This document shows, piece after piece, positions 23,651 to 35,696 of a stretch of 64,000 nucleotides of DNA (position 1 is the stretch's first letter; each line of letters opens with the position of its first letter). The stretch comes from Bidens hawaiensis (lineage: Eukaryota > Streptophyta > Magnoliopsida > Asterales > Asteraceae), in contig JAIQDT010000059.1 in assembly GCA_021521415.1 (NCBI GenBank), positions 3,596,001 through 3,660,000 of the forward strand. Reading direction: 5' to 3'. The position numbers and the translations under genes are program-made. Below the pieces are notes generated by a model. The model searched no databases. It saw nothing but the letters and a program-made list of their open reading frames with translations, and was not told the DNA's origin.

Positions 23651-23887
23651 CACCTCCAGGAGAGTTCATCCCGGAGGCGGCGGCTCTCTCTAAGGGATAA
23701 AACCCTAGATCTCACCTAATACATAATTCCCTCATGCTAGACAAATTAACAAATACATCTATTTATACTAGTCTAGCATGTCTTGGTTTTCAAGCCATCC
23801 ACCCTTGGTTGAGACCAAAAATATTAATTATTTTTCACCCATAAAAATAATAATTCGATGCGTCGGTCTAAAATATAAGTCCTAACA

Positions 23888-26596
23888 ATCTCCCCCTTAG
23901 ACCGATGCCATCGAATTTCTACTCAATGTGGTTATCAATTAATCTTCCATTCTTCAAACCCGTTTCTTCCCTTGTAAGTCATCTTCAAACCTTTCATGTG
24001 CTAGGTATGATCGATGAATGTCTTCGAGCATGTTTTACTTAGAATATATTCTCTTTCAGAGAATATAGTCTCCTCCAATAAGCTTCGTTCTTCTTGACCA
24101 ATCCTTGCTTTGCTCTAACTAGTCCATCGAGCAAGCTTATTCTTCTTGATGTCTTCAGTCTTCTTATTCAGCAATCTTTAGCATGCTCGGATGTAAATCT
24201 TGCTAGGGAACTGAATTGTGCTCGAAGTCCTTGCTTTGATCACATGACATCTTCTTATTGCATCCATGCTTGTCCCCATGTGCTAGAACATCATGTGCTC
24301 GGTTCACTTGGCTAAAACCTAAATGATCAAGCTGTTTGCTCGATTGGCAATCCATACTTGATAGAAGAACACTCCTGCTTGATAAAGTGTAGCTTGTTCG
24401 AAGCCTTAACACTTAGAAGAATTAACCATCAAAGGTTCTGAAGATCTTGCTCGAAGTAGTAAATCATGCTCGATCATACTAGGAAATCCGAAGACTCATG
24501 CTCGAGCAGTAGATAAGATACCTTTCGGGTAAACATATCGATGCTCAAACAACAGAAACATTTCCTAAAGAATCTTAGATTATTGATCTTGATCAACTTT
24601 TCCTTAATTTGAGTCTTTTCACTTGATTTGAAGCAAGCAATTTGCAATGAAATTCAAGAAATTTTACTCCCCCAATTTCGTTGCAATTGTCTTTGAAAAT
24701 TGTGTCTTCAAATCAAGTATGGGTGAAACAACCTTGACCATCCTTATCAAGATTGTTAATTCTGTAATAAGCAAAGATAAACAAAACATTATATTGGTTG
24801 ACACTCATAAGGGATGAAATCCGTAAGCTTGGTCAACACTTGTTCTTGTAAAGCTCTTTGATGAAGTCGTGAAAAATTGATAAGGCTTTGATTTCCTTTT
24901 GCTTGTTGATGATTGGATAAAATTTACCAAAATACCCCTGGTATATATCTTCCGTAAAGATCAACATGGTCAAACGGTCAACGGCACCAAATATTTCAAA
25001 AAGTTTCTTCAAAACTTGTAATTCATTCACGAGCATGGATTATCGGTTCACGAGCACACATAAGTCCTTTAAATCCCTTCACAAGCACACTCATAATAAT
25101 TTTTCTTCTTTTTTTTTTAAATCGAGTGTGCTCAATTTTTTTTTTTTTTTACTCGAGCTTGGACCTTGCTCGAGAAAACACTTGTATTTTTTTCGTTACT
25201 CGAGCATGCTCCTATCTTTACTCAAGCATGCTCGAGACCTTGCTGGAAATACTTAGTCTTTTTGTCTTTCATCAAGCATGCTCAAGACCATGCTCGAGAC
25301 CTTGCTCAAAATACTTGGTCTTTTTCTGTCTTTCAAGCATGCTCAAGACCATGCTCGAGACCTTGCTCGAAATACTTAGTCTTTTTCTGTCTTTTCCTGA
25401 GCATGCTCAAAAGCAAAAGTGTGCTCGAAAACACTTGTATTTTTCTTCTCTTTTCATGGGCATGCTCAGGAGCGAAAGTGTGCTCGACGAAGGTTTGCTC
25501 AAGTAAAACAAAGTGTGCTCGACACAAAAAGATAGATTGTTGATAAACGAGGATGTGCTCGGGGTTTATGTGCTTGATTTTGCATGCTCAAGCAATCGAT
25601 AAGCTACCTTTCAAGTAAACATATCGATGCTCAAACAGCAGAATCATTTCGTTGTGCTCGAAAGACTTCATGAAAGATCAGGACTTGTCCACTGTGCTCG
25701 AGCAATTGATATGATACCTTTCGGGTAAACTTATCGACTCTCAAACAACGAATACATTTCCTTGAGCTCGTAATACTTCATGACAGTTCAGGACTTGTCC
25801 ACTATGCTCGAGCAATAGATATGATACCTTTTGGGTAAACATATCGACGCTCGAACAGCAGAAACATTTCCTTGCGCTCGTAATACTTCATGACAGTCTT
25901 GTCCATTATGCTCGAGCAATAGATAAGATACCTTTCGGGTACACATATCGATGCTTGAACAACAGACCTTTCTTTTGCATCATCAATTAATGATTTTCCA
26001 ATACAGAATCTGCTTGAACATTCCCTCTACATTTTCCATCTGCTGCTACAAACAATGATTAGATTGCTCCTAGTACCTGTTCATTCTTGACTTCTACATA
26101 TCAGATTGTACCAGCATCAATGTTCTTCAATATTCCCTTTACTGTTCAAGCAGCAGACTCATATCAGAAACAATTATGAGCACATAAAACCCTAATTTTC
26201 AGATCAAGAACCAAGCTTCTTCAACTGAAATTAATCGTTGTAGCAATATCTCAGTCATCTCGATATCAACCATCTATCTTCAATCTATCAACAGTTGTTA
26301 CAGATCTGAAAATCACCTTCAATAATAGTTTTGCCCAAAATGAGCTAAAAAACACTGGTATATCAGATCTGGACCGATATGACCAAATAAACATGAAATT
26401 GATGTTGAATCTCCGAACGAGTCATCAACCCAAACATCAATCCACATAAATTTTACCCAAATCATCAAATAATTTCAAAACCCTAAAAATTTTTCAACAA
26501 ACCTCATCGGTTTAATGTCCATGGTGGATTCAAGAGCGAGATGAATCAGATTCAGCGGTTAGTCTGAACGATTCGGTAACCCGCTCTGATACCACT
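23888..26596 (-). other. E4 interior: repeat-rich, non-coding
   Basis: No gag, integrase or RT motifs in either strand. The dominant feature is the word tgctcga and the palindrome tgctcgagca, recurring some 25 times between about 24210 and 25930. Tandem blocks are visible: a unit of about 65-75 bp containing catgctcgagaccttgctcg at 25195-25440, and a unit of about 115 bp containing ctcgagcaatagatatgata and aacatatcgacgctc at 25585-25960. Near 26519 a short - strand frame begins MDIKPMRF and stops after 15 codons, perhaps a gag-start relic. Confidence 0.7.
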
Positions 26597-27104
26597 TGTG
26601 AAAGCCGAGGCCCGGTGCTGAAGCGTGAATAAAGGTCGTTATTAACGGTGGAGCTTGGATCTGAGCTAGGATCGAATTGTATTCACTCTTGAAAGGTGTT
26701 TTGGACGGATGAGTGGTGTTTTGGGAGAGAGCCTGAATCGATTACAATGAACAATAGACCGGATGAACACAAATATGTAATCGAAACACAAATAAAGAAG
26801 TGGCAATATGATTTCATTTATCAAAAGATTGTCATACAGAGCACTCATACATATAATAAAGATCAGCCACCTCCAGGAGAGCTCATCCCGGAGGCGACGG
26901 TTCTCTCTAAGGGATAAAACCCTAGATCTCACCTAATACACAATACCCTCATGCTAGACAAATTAACAAATACATCTATTTATACTAGTCTAGCATGTCT
27001 TGGTCTTCAAGCTATCCACCCTTGGTTGAGACCAAAAATATTAATTATTTTTCACCCATAAAAATAATAATTCGATGCGTCGGTCTAAAATATAAGTCCT
27101 AACA
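26597..27104 (-). repeat. E4 5' LTR
   Basis: 508-bp LTR adjoining the primer-binding site gctctgataccac (26583-26595 on +). The - strand TATA box is tataaatag in the segment near 26976-26990. Confidence 0.88.
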
Positions 27105-28710
27105 AAACTACCCAACTGTTTCTTACCAATGGAACCCCAACAGACTAGAGTCCTACACCTCCTACCATACAACATCTCAAACGGTGGCATCCCAATCGTG
27201 GCGTGATAACTGTTATTACACGATCCCAACTACCACCAAAATCGATAACGCAAGCCCGCAACATATCCTCAAGAGTCTGTATGGTTCTCTCGGACTGACC
27301 ATCTGTCTGCGGGTGATAAGCGGTACTGATGAGAAGTTTGGTACCCATCTCCTCATGGAACTTCTTCCAAAACCTGGAGGTAAAACGCGTATCCCTATCC
27401 GAAACAATAGATACCAGCACCCCGTGCCTAGAGACGATATCACGAATAAACACATCGGTCAGCTGCTCCGAATTAAATGTCTATCGAATCGGCAAGAAAT
27501 GAACGCTCTTGGTCGGTCTATCAATGATTACCCAAATGCTGTCGTAACTACCCCTATGAGTACACGGCAATTTAGTCACAAAATCCATCGTAAGATGTTC
27601 CCACTTCCACTCAGGTATTTCCAATGGTTGAAGCTTCCTGAACGGCTTCTGGTGCTCGGCCTTAACTTGCAGACACGTCAAACACTTACTCACGTACTAA
27701 GCCACCTCAAACTTCATCACAGGCCACCAATAATTCTTCTTCAGGTCTTGGTACATCTTGGTCGCGCCCGGGTGAATGGAATAGCGCGACTTGTGTGCCT
27801 CATCCAAAATTTTACCTCAAAATCCCCCATACCTCGGTACCCATAAACGCCCATCCTTATACTTCACCCCATCACCGACGCCTTCCAACAATTTTTCTTG
27901 ACCCCAAATACGCTCTGACATAATCCATTCCACCTGCAAAGCTTCGTTCTGAAAGTTGGGTATCTGTTTCAAAATATCGCGTTTAAGAATAAGCTAATAA
28001 AATTTTACACGAATGGGTTTTGGTCTCTCCTTCCGGCTCAACGCGTCGGCTACCACGTTAGCCTTATCGGGATGCTACATAATCTCCATATCATAATCCT
28101 TAATCAACTCCAACCATCGACGCTATCGCATATTCAGTTCCTTTTGTTCGAAGAAATACATTAAGCTCTTATGATCGGTATAGATAACGCAAGGAACGCC
28201 GTACAAATATTGCCTCCACAACTTAAGCGCAAACACAACCACCGCCAGCTCCAAATCGTGAGTAGGATAATTCGCCTCATGAGGCTTCAACTGTCATGAG
28301 GCACAAGCGATGACTCGGCCTCGTTGCATCAGAACACACCCAAGCCCTTGGTAAGAGGCATCAGAATAAACCACTAAATCATCGGTGCCATCGGGTAAAG
28401 CTAGAATCGGGGCATGCATCAACCTGTTCTTCAACTCGAGGAAAGCCTCCTCCTGCTCAGAACCCCAAACAAACTTAACACTCTTCTTGGTCAACCTGGT
28501 CAATGACGAAGCGATTTTCAAAAAATCAGGAATGAAGCGGCGGTAATACCCCGCTAAGCCCAGAAAACTACGAATTTCGGACGGGGACTTAGGAGATTAC
28601 CATTCATTTACGGCTTCCACCTTTGCAGGGTCAACCAAAATACCACTCGGGTTAATAACATGACCCAAGAACTGAACCTCGCGTAACCAAAAGGAACACT
28701 TAGAAAATTT
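27105..28710 (-). pseudogene. G3 integrase-RNase H-RT remnant
   Basis: Continues G3 pol to the right of E4. Integrase includes HGVLVSIVSDRDTRF, YHPQTDGQSERTIQ and MLYGRRCRT. RNase H includes [17 protein letters not shown] (frame 28521-28294). RT stops abruptly within the region corresponding to [10 protein letters not shown], at the deletion junction 28710. Several stops are present. Confidence 0.85.
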
Positions 28711-29399
28711 CGAGTAACCGACAACCAATTCAGCCCCATAACTTATAAAAATAATTTTTCAACAGCCCATACATCAAACCAAGTTCCCCCGAGCTGAATT
28801 GTCGTTAATCACTTCAAACCTCGCGTTAAACGCATCAAACTACAATTCTAGTCAACTGAACACTAACAATCAAACTACAACTAGTTGACCAATCTAACGA
28901 ACACCAATGAACATGATTTTTAAGTATGATATACTAGACATACCTAGGAGGATTTTGGTGCAAAAAACTCACTCAAACAGTCCCGGAAATGCTCAATTGG
29001 ACAGCCACCTGGTTAGCCTAAAACAAGCCATTAATCGATCAATATGCGTGTCATAACGACCAATTATGGTGTAAAAGACTTGGGGAATCGTAGAACTAAC
29101 CTTTAATTGATGTTTTATGCTCACACCATGGCTGGAAAGAATAAAATCGCAGGGGGGGGGCTATGAAGCTGCCGATCGGACCAAAGCAATAGGGTTAGGG
29201 TTTTTTTTTATTGTTATAATATAAAAATGTTTCATCCTAGCCCCTCAAATTTGAAAGATATGGCAACTTGAAAGGAAAGTTAAATGTTTTAAAGTACCGG
29301 GATAACGAAAAGGTTTCCGGGAGATGTCGGTTAAATCTCGAGAATTATACATACTGTACAAGCTTCGAATCCTTGAACCGAAAATTAACGAGCGTTACG
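28711..29399 (-). repeat. G3 5' LTR, truncated
   Basis: Matches about 21182-21878 of the G3 left LTR and ends gcgttacg. The first two thirds are missing through the deletion fused at 28710/28711. Confidence 0.88.
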
Positions 29400-29404
29400 T
29401 TCCA

Positions 29405-32400
29405 ATCTATACGCTACCTCACCAACACGGGACAATATACAGAACGGACCAATGAACCTCGGACTAAGCTTCCCCCTCTTACGAAAACGAATAATACCCT
29501 TCCAAGGAGAAACTTTCAGCATAACCCGATCACCAGCCTCAAACACAATAGGCCTCCGCCTTTTGTCCACATAGGACTTTTGACGATCCTGAGCGAACTA
29601 CATAAAAGCCTTGATTTTATCAAGCTTCTCAATCGTAGCCTCAACCACCTCCAAACTACCCAACTGTTTCTGACCAATGGAACCCCAACAGACTGGAGTC
29701 CTACACCTCCTACCATACAACAACTCAAACGGTGGCATCCCAATCGTGGCGTGATAACTGTTATTATAAGAGAACTAGACTAACGGTAAGTGACGATCTC
29801 AACTACCACCAAAATCGATAACACAAGCCCGCAACATATCCTCAAGAGTCTGAATGGTCCTCTCGGGCTGACCATCCGTCTGCAGGTGATAAGCTGTACT
29901 GATGAGGAGTTTGGTACCCATCTCCTCATGAAAATTCTTCCAAAACCTGGAGGTAAAACGCGTAACCGTATCTGACACAACAGATACCGGCACCCCGTGG
30001 CTAGAAACGATCTCACGAATAAATACATCGGCCAACTGCTCGAAATTAAAAGTTTCTCGGATCGGCAAGAAATGAGTGCTCTTGGTCAGTCTATCAACGA
30101 TTACCCAAATGGTTTCATAACCGCCCCTAAGAGTACGAGGCAGTTTAGTCACAAAATCCATCGTAAGATGCTCCCACTTCCACTCAGGTATTTCCAAGGG
30201 CTGAAGTTTCCCGAAAGGTTTCTGGTGCTCAGCCTTAACTTGTAGGCACGTCAAACACTTGCTCACGTTCTGAGCCACATCAAACTTCATCGCAGGCCAC
30301 CTATAATTCTTCTTCAGGTCTTGATCCATCTTGGTCGCCCCCGGATGAAAGGAATAGCGCGACTTGTGTGCTTCATACAAAATTTTACCTCTGAATCCCC
30401 CATACTTCGGTACCAATAAACGACCATCCTTATACTTCAACCCGTCACCGACTTCTTCCAACAATCTCTCCTGACCCCAAATACGTTTTGACATAATCCA
30501 TTCCACCTGTAAAGCCTCATTCTGAACGTTGGTTATCTGCTTCAAAATATCGGGTTTAAGAATAAGCCGATTAGATTTTACACGAATGGATTTCGTTCTC
30601 TCCTTCTGGCTCAACGCGTCAGCTACCACGTTAGCCTTACCGGGATGGTACATAATCTCCAGATCATAATCCTTAATCAACTCCAACCATCGACGCTGTC
30701 GCATATTCAGTTCCTTTTTTTCGAAGAAATATTTTAAGCTCTTATGATCGGTATAAATAACGCAAGGAACCCCGTACAAATAATACATCCACAACTTAAG
30801 CGCAAACACAACCGCCGCCAGCTCCAAATCGTGAGTAGGATAATTCGCCTCATGAGGCTTCAACTGCCGTGAGGCAAAAGCGATGACTCGGCCTCGCTGC
30901 ATCAGAACACACCCTGGTAAGAGGCATCAGAATAAACCACTAAATCATCGGTGCCATCGGGTAAAGCTAGAATCGGGGCATGTGACAACCTGTTCTTCAA
31001 CTCGAGGAAAGCCTCCTCCTGCTCAGAACCCCAAACAAATTTAACACTCTTCTTGGTCAACCTGGTCAATGACAAAGCGATTTTCGAAAAATCGGGAATG
31101 AAGCGGCGGTAATACCCCGCTAAGCCCAGAAAACTACGAATTTCGGACGAGGACTTAGGAGATTCTCATTCATTTACGGCTTCCACCTTTGCAGGGTCAA
31201 CCAAAATACCACTCGGGGTTAATAACATGACCCTAGAACTGAACCTCACGTAACCAAAAGGAACACTTAGAAAATTTCGCATAAAATTTGTTCTTTCGCA
31301 AAGCTTCCAAAACTTCTGTGAGATGGACGGTGTGATCGGATTCTCTTTTGGAATACACAAGAATGTCGTCGATGAACACAATAAACGAACAATCGAGCAT
31401 CGGCCTACACACCCGGTTTATAACATCCATGAATGCAGCCGGTGCGTTGGTCAAACCGAAAGACATCACGAGGAATTCATAATGCCCATAAAGAGTGCGG
31501 AAGGCAATCTTAGGAATATATTCTTCCCGAATTTTCAACTGATGATACCCGGACCTAAGGTTGATCTTCGAGAATCAACTAGCTCCTTGGAGCTGATCAA
31601 CTAAGTCGTCGATCCTTGGGAGAGGGTACCGGTTTTTAACAGTGAGTTTATTCAATTCACGGTAGTCAATGCATATACGCATGCTACCGTCCTTCTTCTT
31701 AACGAACAGGACCAGGGCACCCCAAGGTGAGATGCTCGGTCGAATGAAGCCCTAGTCGAGCAAGTCTTCCAATTGAGCCATAAGTTCATTCATTTCATTC
31801 AGTGCTAGACGGTAAGGGGATCGAGTAACGGGTTTTGCGCCCGACACAAGTTCTATCTGGAACTCTACCTCGCAGTCCGGCGGCACATCTGACAAATCAT
31901 CTGGAAATACATCCGGGAAATCCCGAACAATAGGAACATCACAGACGGTAACCACGTCGGTTTTCATATTTATAGCATACGCCAGATACGCCCCGCAACC
32001 CCGCTGCATCAACCTTCCCACCTTAAGCATAGATATGATATGTGGCGTCGCACCATTCCGATCACCGAAGACCGTAATTTGGGTCCCATCCAGGGCCCTC
32101 AGACGAACAAGTTTCTGACCACAAATGATCTGAGCATCAACACTCGCGAGCCAATCCATCCCAAGCACCACATCGAAACAGCCAAGCGGCATCAAGTACA
32201 ACCGCACCGGAAATCTATACCCGGACAACTCAATGGAACAACCCTAAATAGCCCTAGACACGGAAACGGATTTTCCTATGGTGACTTCAACCTCAAACAC
32301 ATCGACTCCACGCTCGGGTGATTTATTCAACGAGGAACAGAAAGCGGTAGACACAAAACTCCTACTGGCACCCGAATCAAAGAAGACCGACGCCTGTAAT

Positions 32401-32440
32401 TCATCAAGTATAAAGGTACCTGGGATAATATTGTACTACT
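29405..32440 (-). pseudogene. G2 pol: protease-RT-RNase H-integrase, decayed
   Basis: Protease near 32390-31900 has FDSGASRSFVS, and LGMDWLASVDAQI in frame 32228-31752. The RT parts (31800-30910) show the FIDD box in [14 protein letters not shown] long frame (30902-29799, 367 codons) runs from RNase H ([20 protein letters not shown]) through the integrase zinc finger ([10 protein letters not shown] ... CLTC) to the catalytic core, with Asp in MDFVTKLP, Asp in VSDTVTRF and Glu in QPERTIQ. The integrase C-terminus (29570-29405) contains KRRRPIVFEAGDRVML. In-frame stops interrupt it, for example near 31755 and at 29799. Confidence 0.88.
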
Positions 32441-33667
32441 GCTTAGCTACAAGATCATCACATACGATTCCAAGGAATGAAAAATTATGATGGTGGAATA
32501 AAAGATAATTAAGGAAAAGTACCTGAAACGACATCCGCTTCGTCCTTCGCCTCCCTCTTGGAGATGTTGAAGGCCCTCGCCCTGGCCTTCGGCTTCTCTT
32601 CCACCTTCGCCCACGAGGAAGTCCCCTGACCGGACCCCCAGCCTTGGTAGTAGGACAGTTCGATGCCAAGTGGACGGCACCCTTACAGCGGAAACAAGTC
32701 AAAGTCGGATACTCAAAATGGGGGTGTCCAACCTTATCACATCGGAAACAAGAACCAAATCTGCTCTTACATTCCCCCTTGTGCGGTCTCCCGCACTTCT
32801 TGAAATTTCCAAACGCCGCATCCCTCTTAACATCCGAAGTCTCAGTCTTTATCCTCTACTCAAACGAATTAAAATTGCTTCCCCCACGCCGCTTACTGTA
32901 CGAATTTGTGTTCCACGTCTTCCTAGTCTCGGTCGGCGGTAACTTCTCCCTCTGATCATATAATGTACCTGCTAGGGTAACTACCGAGTGAAAAGATTTC
33001 ATGTCGGTGGTCACCACACCCCTACGAATATCTGCCGGAAGCCCCTTCACATACTTTTTAATCCTCTTGGCTTCGGGAGTAACCAAATCGGGACATAAAC
33101 GGGCCATCTGGTTAAACTTTGTGGTGTACTCCCGATGTGTCAAACTACCCGCCTCCAAGGTCAAGAATTCCTGTTTCATCTTATCCAATTCATGCGGAGG
33201 ACAAAACTGATCAAGAACCAATTTCTTCAACTCATCCCATGTCATCCTCCTAATAGAACGATCACCCATAGCCTGCGCCAAGTTATCCCACCAACACAGT
33301 GCCTCGGAACGAAAAGAGGCAGTAGCATAAGCCATCATGTCATCCCCCTTACATTTACTAACCCTCAGAACGGCCTCCATCTCTCTCACCCACTGATGTG
33401 ATGCCAACGCATCCTTGGTACCATCGAAAGAAGGAGGGTCACACTTCTTAAAGTCTCCATAAGAGCAACCCCGGGTAGATACACTAATAGTCCACACCTC
33501 ATCTTCATCCCCACTCGGCACATACACCTCCTCTTCCTCTTCGACCTACACCTCCTTACTCTCCCTTCCCTTATCCGAACTCTTATCAACCAATGACTCC
33601 TCCATGGCCCTAACGGCCTCAGCAGCAATCTCGGGAATGGCGCTATGAAGCACCTGGTAAACCTCAT
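32441..33667 (-). pseudogene. G2 gag (main part) with zinc knuckle
   Basis: Frame 33527-32856 encodes a gypsy capsid with CDPPSFDGTKDALASHQWV, LCWWDNLAQ, FCPPHELDKMKQEFLTL and ARLCPDLVTPEAKRI. Downstream a CCHC-like knuckle has CFRCKGAVHLASNC (first frame from 32702). E5 separates it from its N-terminus at 33667. Confidence 0.85.
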
Positions 33668-34081
33668 TGTTGGTGCATGAATGTCAGTAGTTCATAGTCT
33701 AGTGTCTGTAATCGAGTCTGTAATGTTATTTATGTTTTTGTTTATAAGCGAAGTTGTCAACAAGTTCGCCTAGGCGAACTTGTTGAACAAGCGAAGTTAT
33801 GGACAACTTCGCCTGAACATATCAGGCGAAGTTGTCGTGTATATAAACCAAGCTTACGGCTTGGTTTAGGGTTAATCGTTTTAATCGTTCATTTGGTTAT
33901 CGAGTTTGTTCGGTAACGTGTGTTTTGTAACAGTGATATTTACATCACGTGAGTTCGGTTATAATATATAACGTGTTTCGTGTATTCGTGTGTTTGTGTT
34001 CTATACTCGTAACGATCTACGCAGGGATTCCGCACCTGAGTAGACCGCGATATCTCGTGCGATCCGTACAGGGAACCTACA
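33668..34081 (+). repeat. E5 LTR copy A (+ orientation)
   Basis: 414 bp, TGTTGGTGCATGAATG ... GGGAACCTACA, followed by an initiator-Met primer-binding site. A TATA box (gtgtatataaacc, about 33837-33849) is preceded by four ggcgaa/ttcgcc dyads at 33745-33836. Confidence 0.88.
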
Positions 34082-34114
34082 AGTGGTATCAGAGCGAAGT
34101 TATATCAACACGAT

Positions 34115-34511
34115 CACGAGATATCGCGGTCTACTCAGGTGCGGAATCCCTGCGTAGATCGTTACGAGTATAGAACACAAACACACGAATACACGAAACA
34201 CGTTATATATTATAACCGAACTCACGTGATGTAAATATCACTGTTACAAAACACACGTTACCGAACAAACTCGATAACCAAATGAACGATTAAAACGATT
34301 AACCCTAAACCAAGCCGTAAGCTTGGTTTATATACACGACAACTTCGCCTGATATGTTCAGGCGAAGTTGTCCATAACTTCGCTTGTTCAACAAGTTCGC
34401 CTAGGCGAACTTGTTGACAACTTCGCTTATAAACAAAAACATAAATAACATTACAGACTCGATTACAGACACTAGACTATGAACTACTGACGGTCACAAA
34501 ATGCACCAACA
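34115..34511 (-). repeat. E5 LTR copy A' (inverted)
   Basis: Reverse complement of 33668-34059, identical by eye over about 375 bp. The outer end differs: it reads TGTTGGTGCATTTTGTGACC on the - strand, as copy B does. A gactcccctttgacc tract next to it is the - strand polypurine tract. Confidence 0.88.
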
Positions 34512-35696
34512 GACTCCCCTTTGACCGTTGCTCTCAATTCTAACAAACACGAAAGATCATCTGTTACAAAAACATGCACCAACAGACTCCCTCTTAACTG
34601 ATGATCTTCTGTTTGCCCTTCAACCAGCCGTGTTTGAAACTGTCATGTAGCTTCACAAATCTACCAATCACCCAGCGTCTTCCATATCAGATCTCCCCTT
34701 CAGTGTAATCTTCTCCGACTATAACGATTGAGGTCTTTGAAATGCATGCATCCTCGTGCCAATAGATCATCTCAACCAATCACGTGAGTCCATCTGACTT
34801 CACTGACACGTGAAGTTGGGCTTCCTCCACAACTTCACCAACTCGTCGGCATACGATAAGGTTTAATCTTCAACTACTCAACATCAAGTGATCAATTTCA
34901 TCACAAAACCATATTGACAGAATCTAACACATGACCATTAATTAATCCGAAGCATCTTCAATCACCAGGGATAACGATCAAGAACATAAACACTTTAGTT
35001 CCTGATTAAATCCAACTTGTTCCAGAATTTTCACTCTAATAAATAAGCATCACGTTTCAGGATCCAATTCTCGAACGCCTTGAAAATAACATAAATAATA
35101 TGCTCTGACCGCAATCCAGTAATGACGAAAACCTTCAGTTCAATTTGACTTTCTTCAGTTGGTCAACCTCGAACAACAACAATTTCATTGCCCACAAACA
35201 CCCAAATATGTGTCAATATCCAGTTTCAATCAATATCCCATTCACAAACTCAACTCCATATCCAGAGTTGACACGTATTTGTTCACACGTAAGACCAAAA
35301 GATAACAAGATCACTCGTTGACGGAACAACATCTTCGGTCTCACAATAATCGTGTACACCTGGCCATACAGACGAAAACACCAAAATACTCTTTTTTTTT
35401 TTTTTTTTTTTTAAACTCGTTAACTTCGCCTAAAGTTAACATCGCTCCTCCTTAACTTCGCCTGTCCATAACTTCGCCTGGCTGATAAGCGAACTTGTGA
35501 GGTAGGCGAAGTTGTGGATAACTTCGCTTAACCTTATATCTTCGCCTAAACCCTACGAACAGTGACGGCAACTTCGCCTGATGAACAATAACTTCGCCTG
35601 CAGCGCTGTTCGGCCAGAAACGCACAGAAACGTGCCAGAAACACCAAAACGCAGATCTCGAACCATAGCTTAAGAGCCTAAGGCTCTGATACCACA
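34512..35696 (-). other. E5 interior, non-coding
   Basis: No recognisable gag or pol. It holds a second PPT-plus-LTR-start copy (gcaccaacagactccctc near 34576-34593), an uninterrupted run of Ts at about 35392-35412, and a dense cluster of aacttcgcc words at 35418-35600. It ends at a - strand primer-binding site (gctctgataccac, about 35683-35695 on +). Confidence 0.75.

Larger units (their letters stand above)
22459..23887 (-). repeat. E4 3' LTR, split by MITE
   Basis: Left part 22459-22735 and right part 23659-23887 align with 26597-27104. The intervening 22736-23650 is a hAT-type MITE with 8-bp duplication cacctcca. Confidence 0.88.
22459..27104 (-). mobile_element. E4: non-autonomous copia-like LTR element inserted in G3
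   Basis: LTRs at 22459-23887 (506 bp once the inner MITE and its duplication are removed) and 26597-27104 (508 bp). On the - strand a CTAAGGGGGAGAT tract precedes the 3' LTR, and GTGGTATCAGAGC (initiator-Met tRNA) follows the 5' LTR. The 2.7-kb interior has no gag or pol. Right flank aaact (27105-27109) would be the target duplication; the left flank shows only ct after cctcc, consistent with loss of three As, so the duplication is imperfect. G3 integrase sequence resumes exactly at 27105. Confidence 0.82.
19882..29399 (-). mobile_element. G3: Tekay-like gypsy copy, internally deleted, inserted in G2
   Basis: A complete left LTR (19882-21878), internal sequence 21879-28710 (interrupted by E4), and a truncated right LTR (28711-29399) keeping only the last 689 bases or so. 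Target duplications ttcta (19877-19881) and ttcca (29400-29404) match at 4/5, and the last LTR base is mutated (gttacg). The fusion at 28710/28711 joins RT coding sequence directly to mid-LTR, removing gag, protease, the start of RT, the primer-binding site and about 1.3 kb of LTR. Confidence 0.88.

Noticed and set aside
22604..23719. Frames with Gly-Ser, Pro-Glu or Arg-Thr runs on both strands
   Set aside because: These come from the ttcggg subterminal repeats of the hAT MITE.
25126..25543. Frames of about 125 codons with SMLKTMLETLLEILSL-type repeats
   Set aside because: They are translations of the E4 tgctcgag tandem blocks, with no domain.
27184..27846. 220-codon + strand frame
   Set aside because: It is antisense to the G3 integrase, a shadow of a real domain on the - strand.
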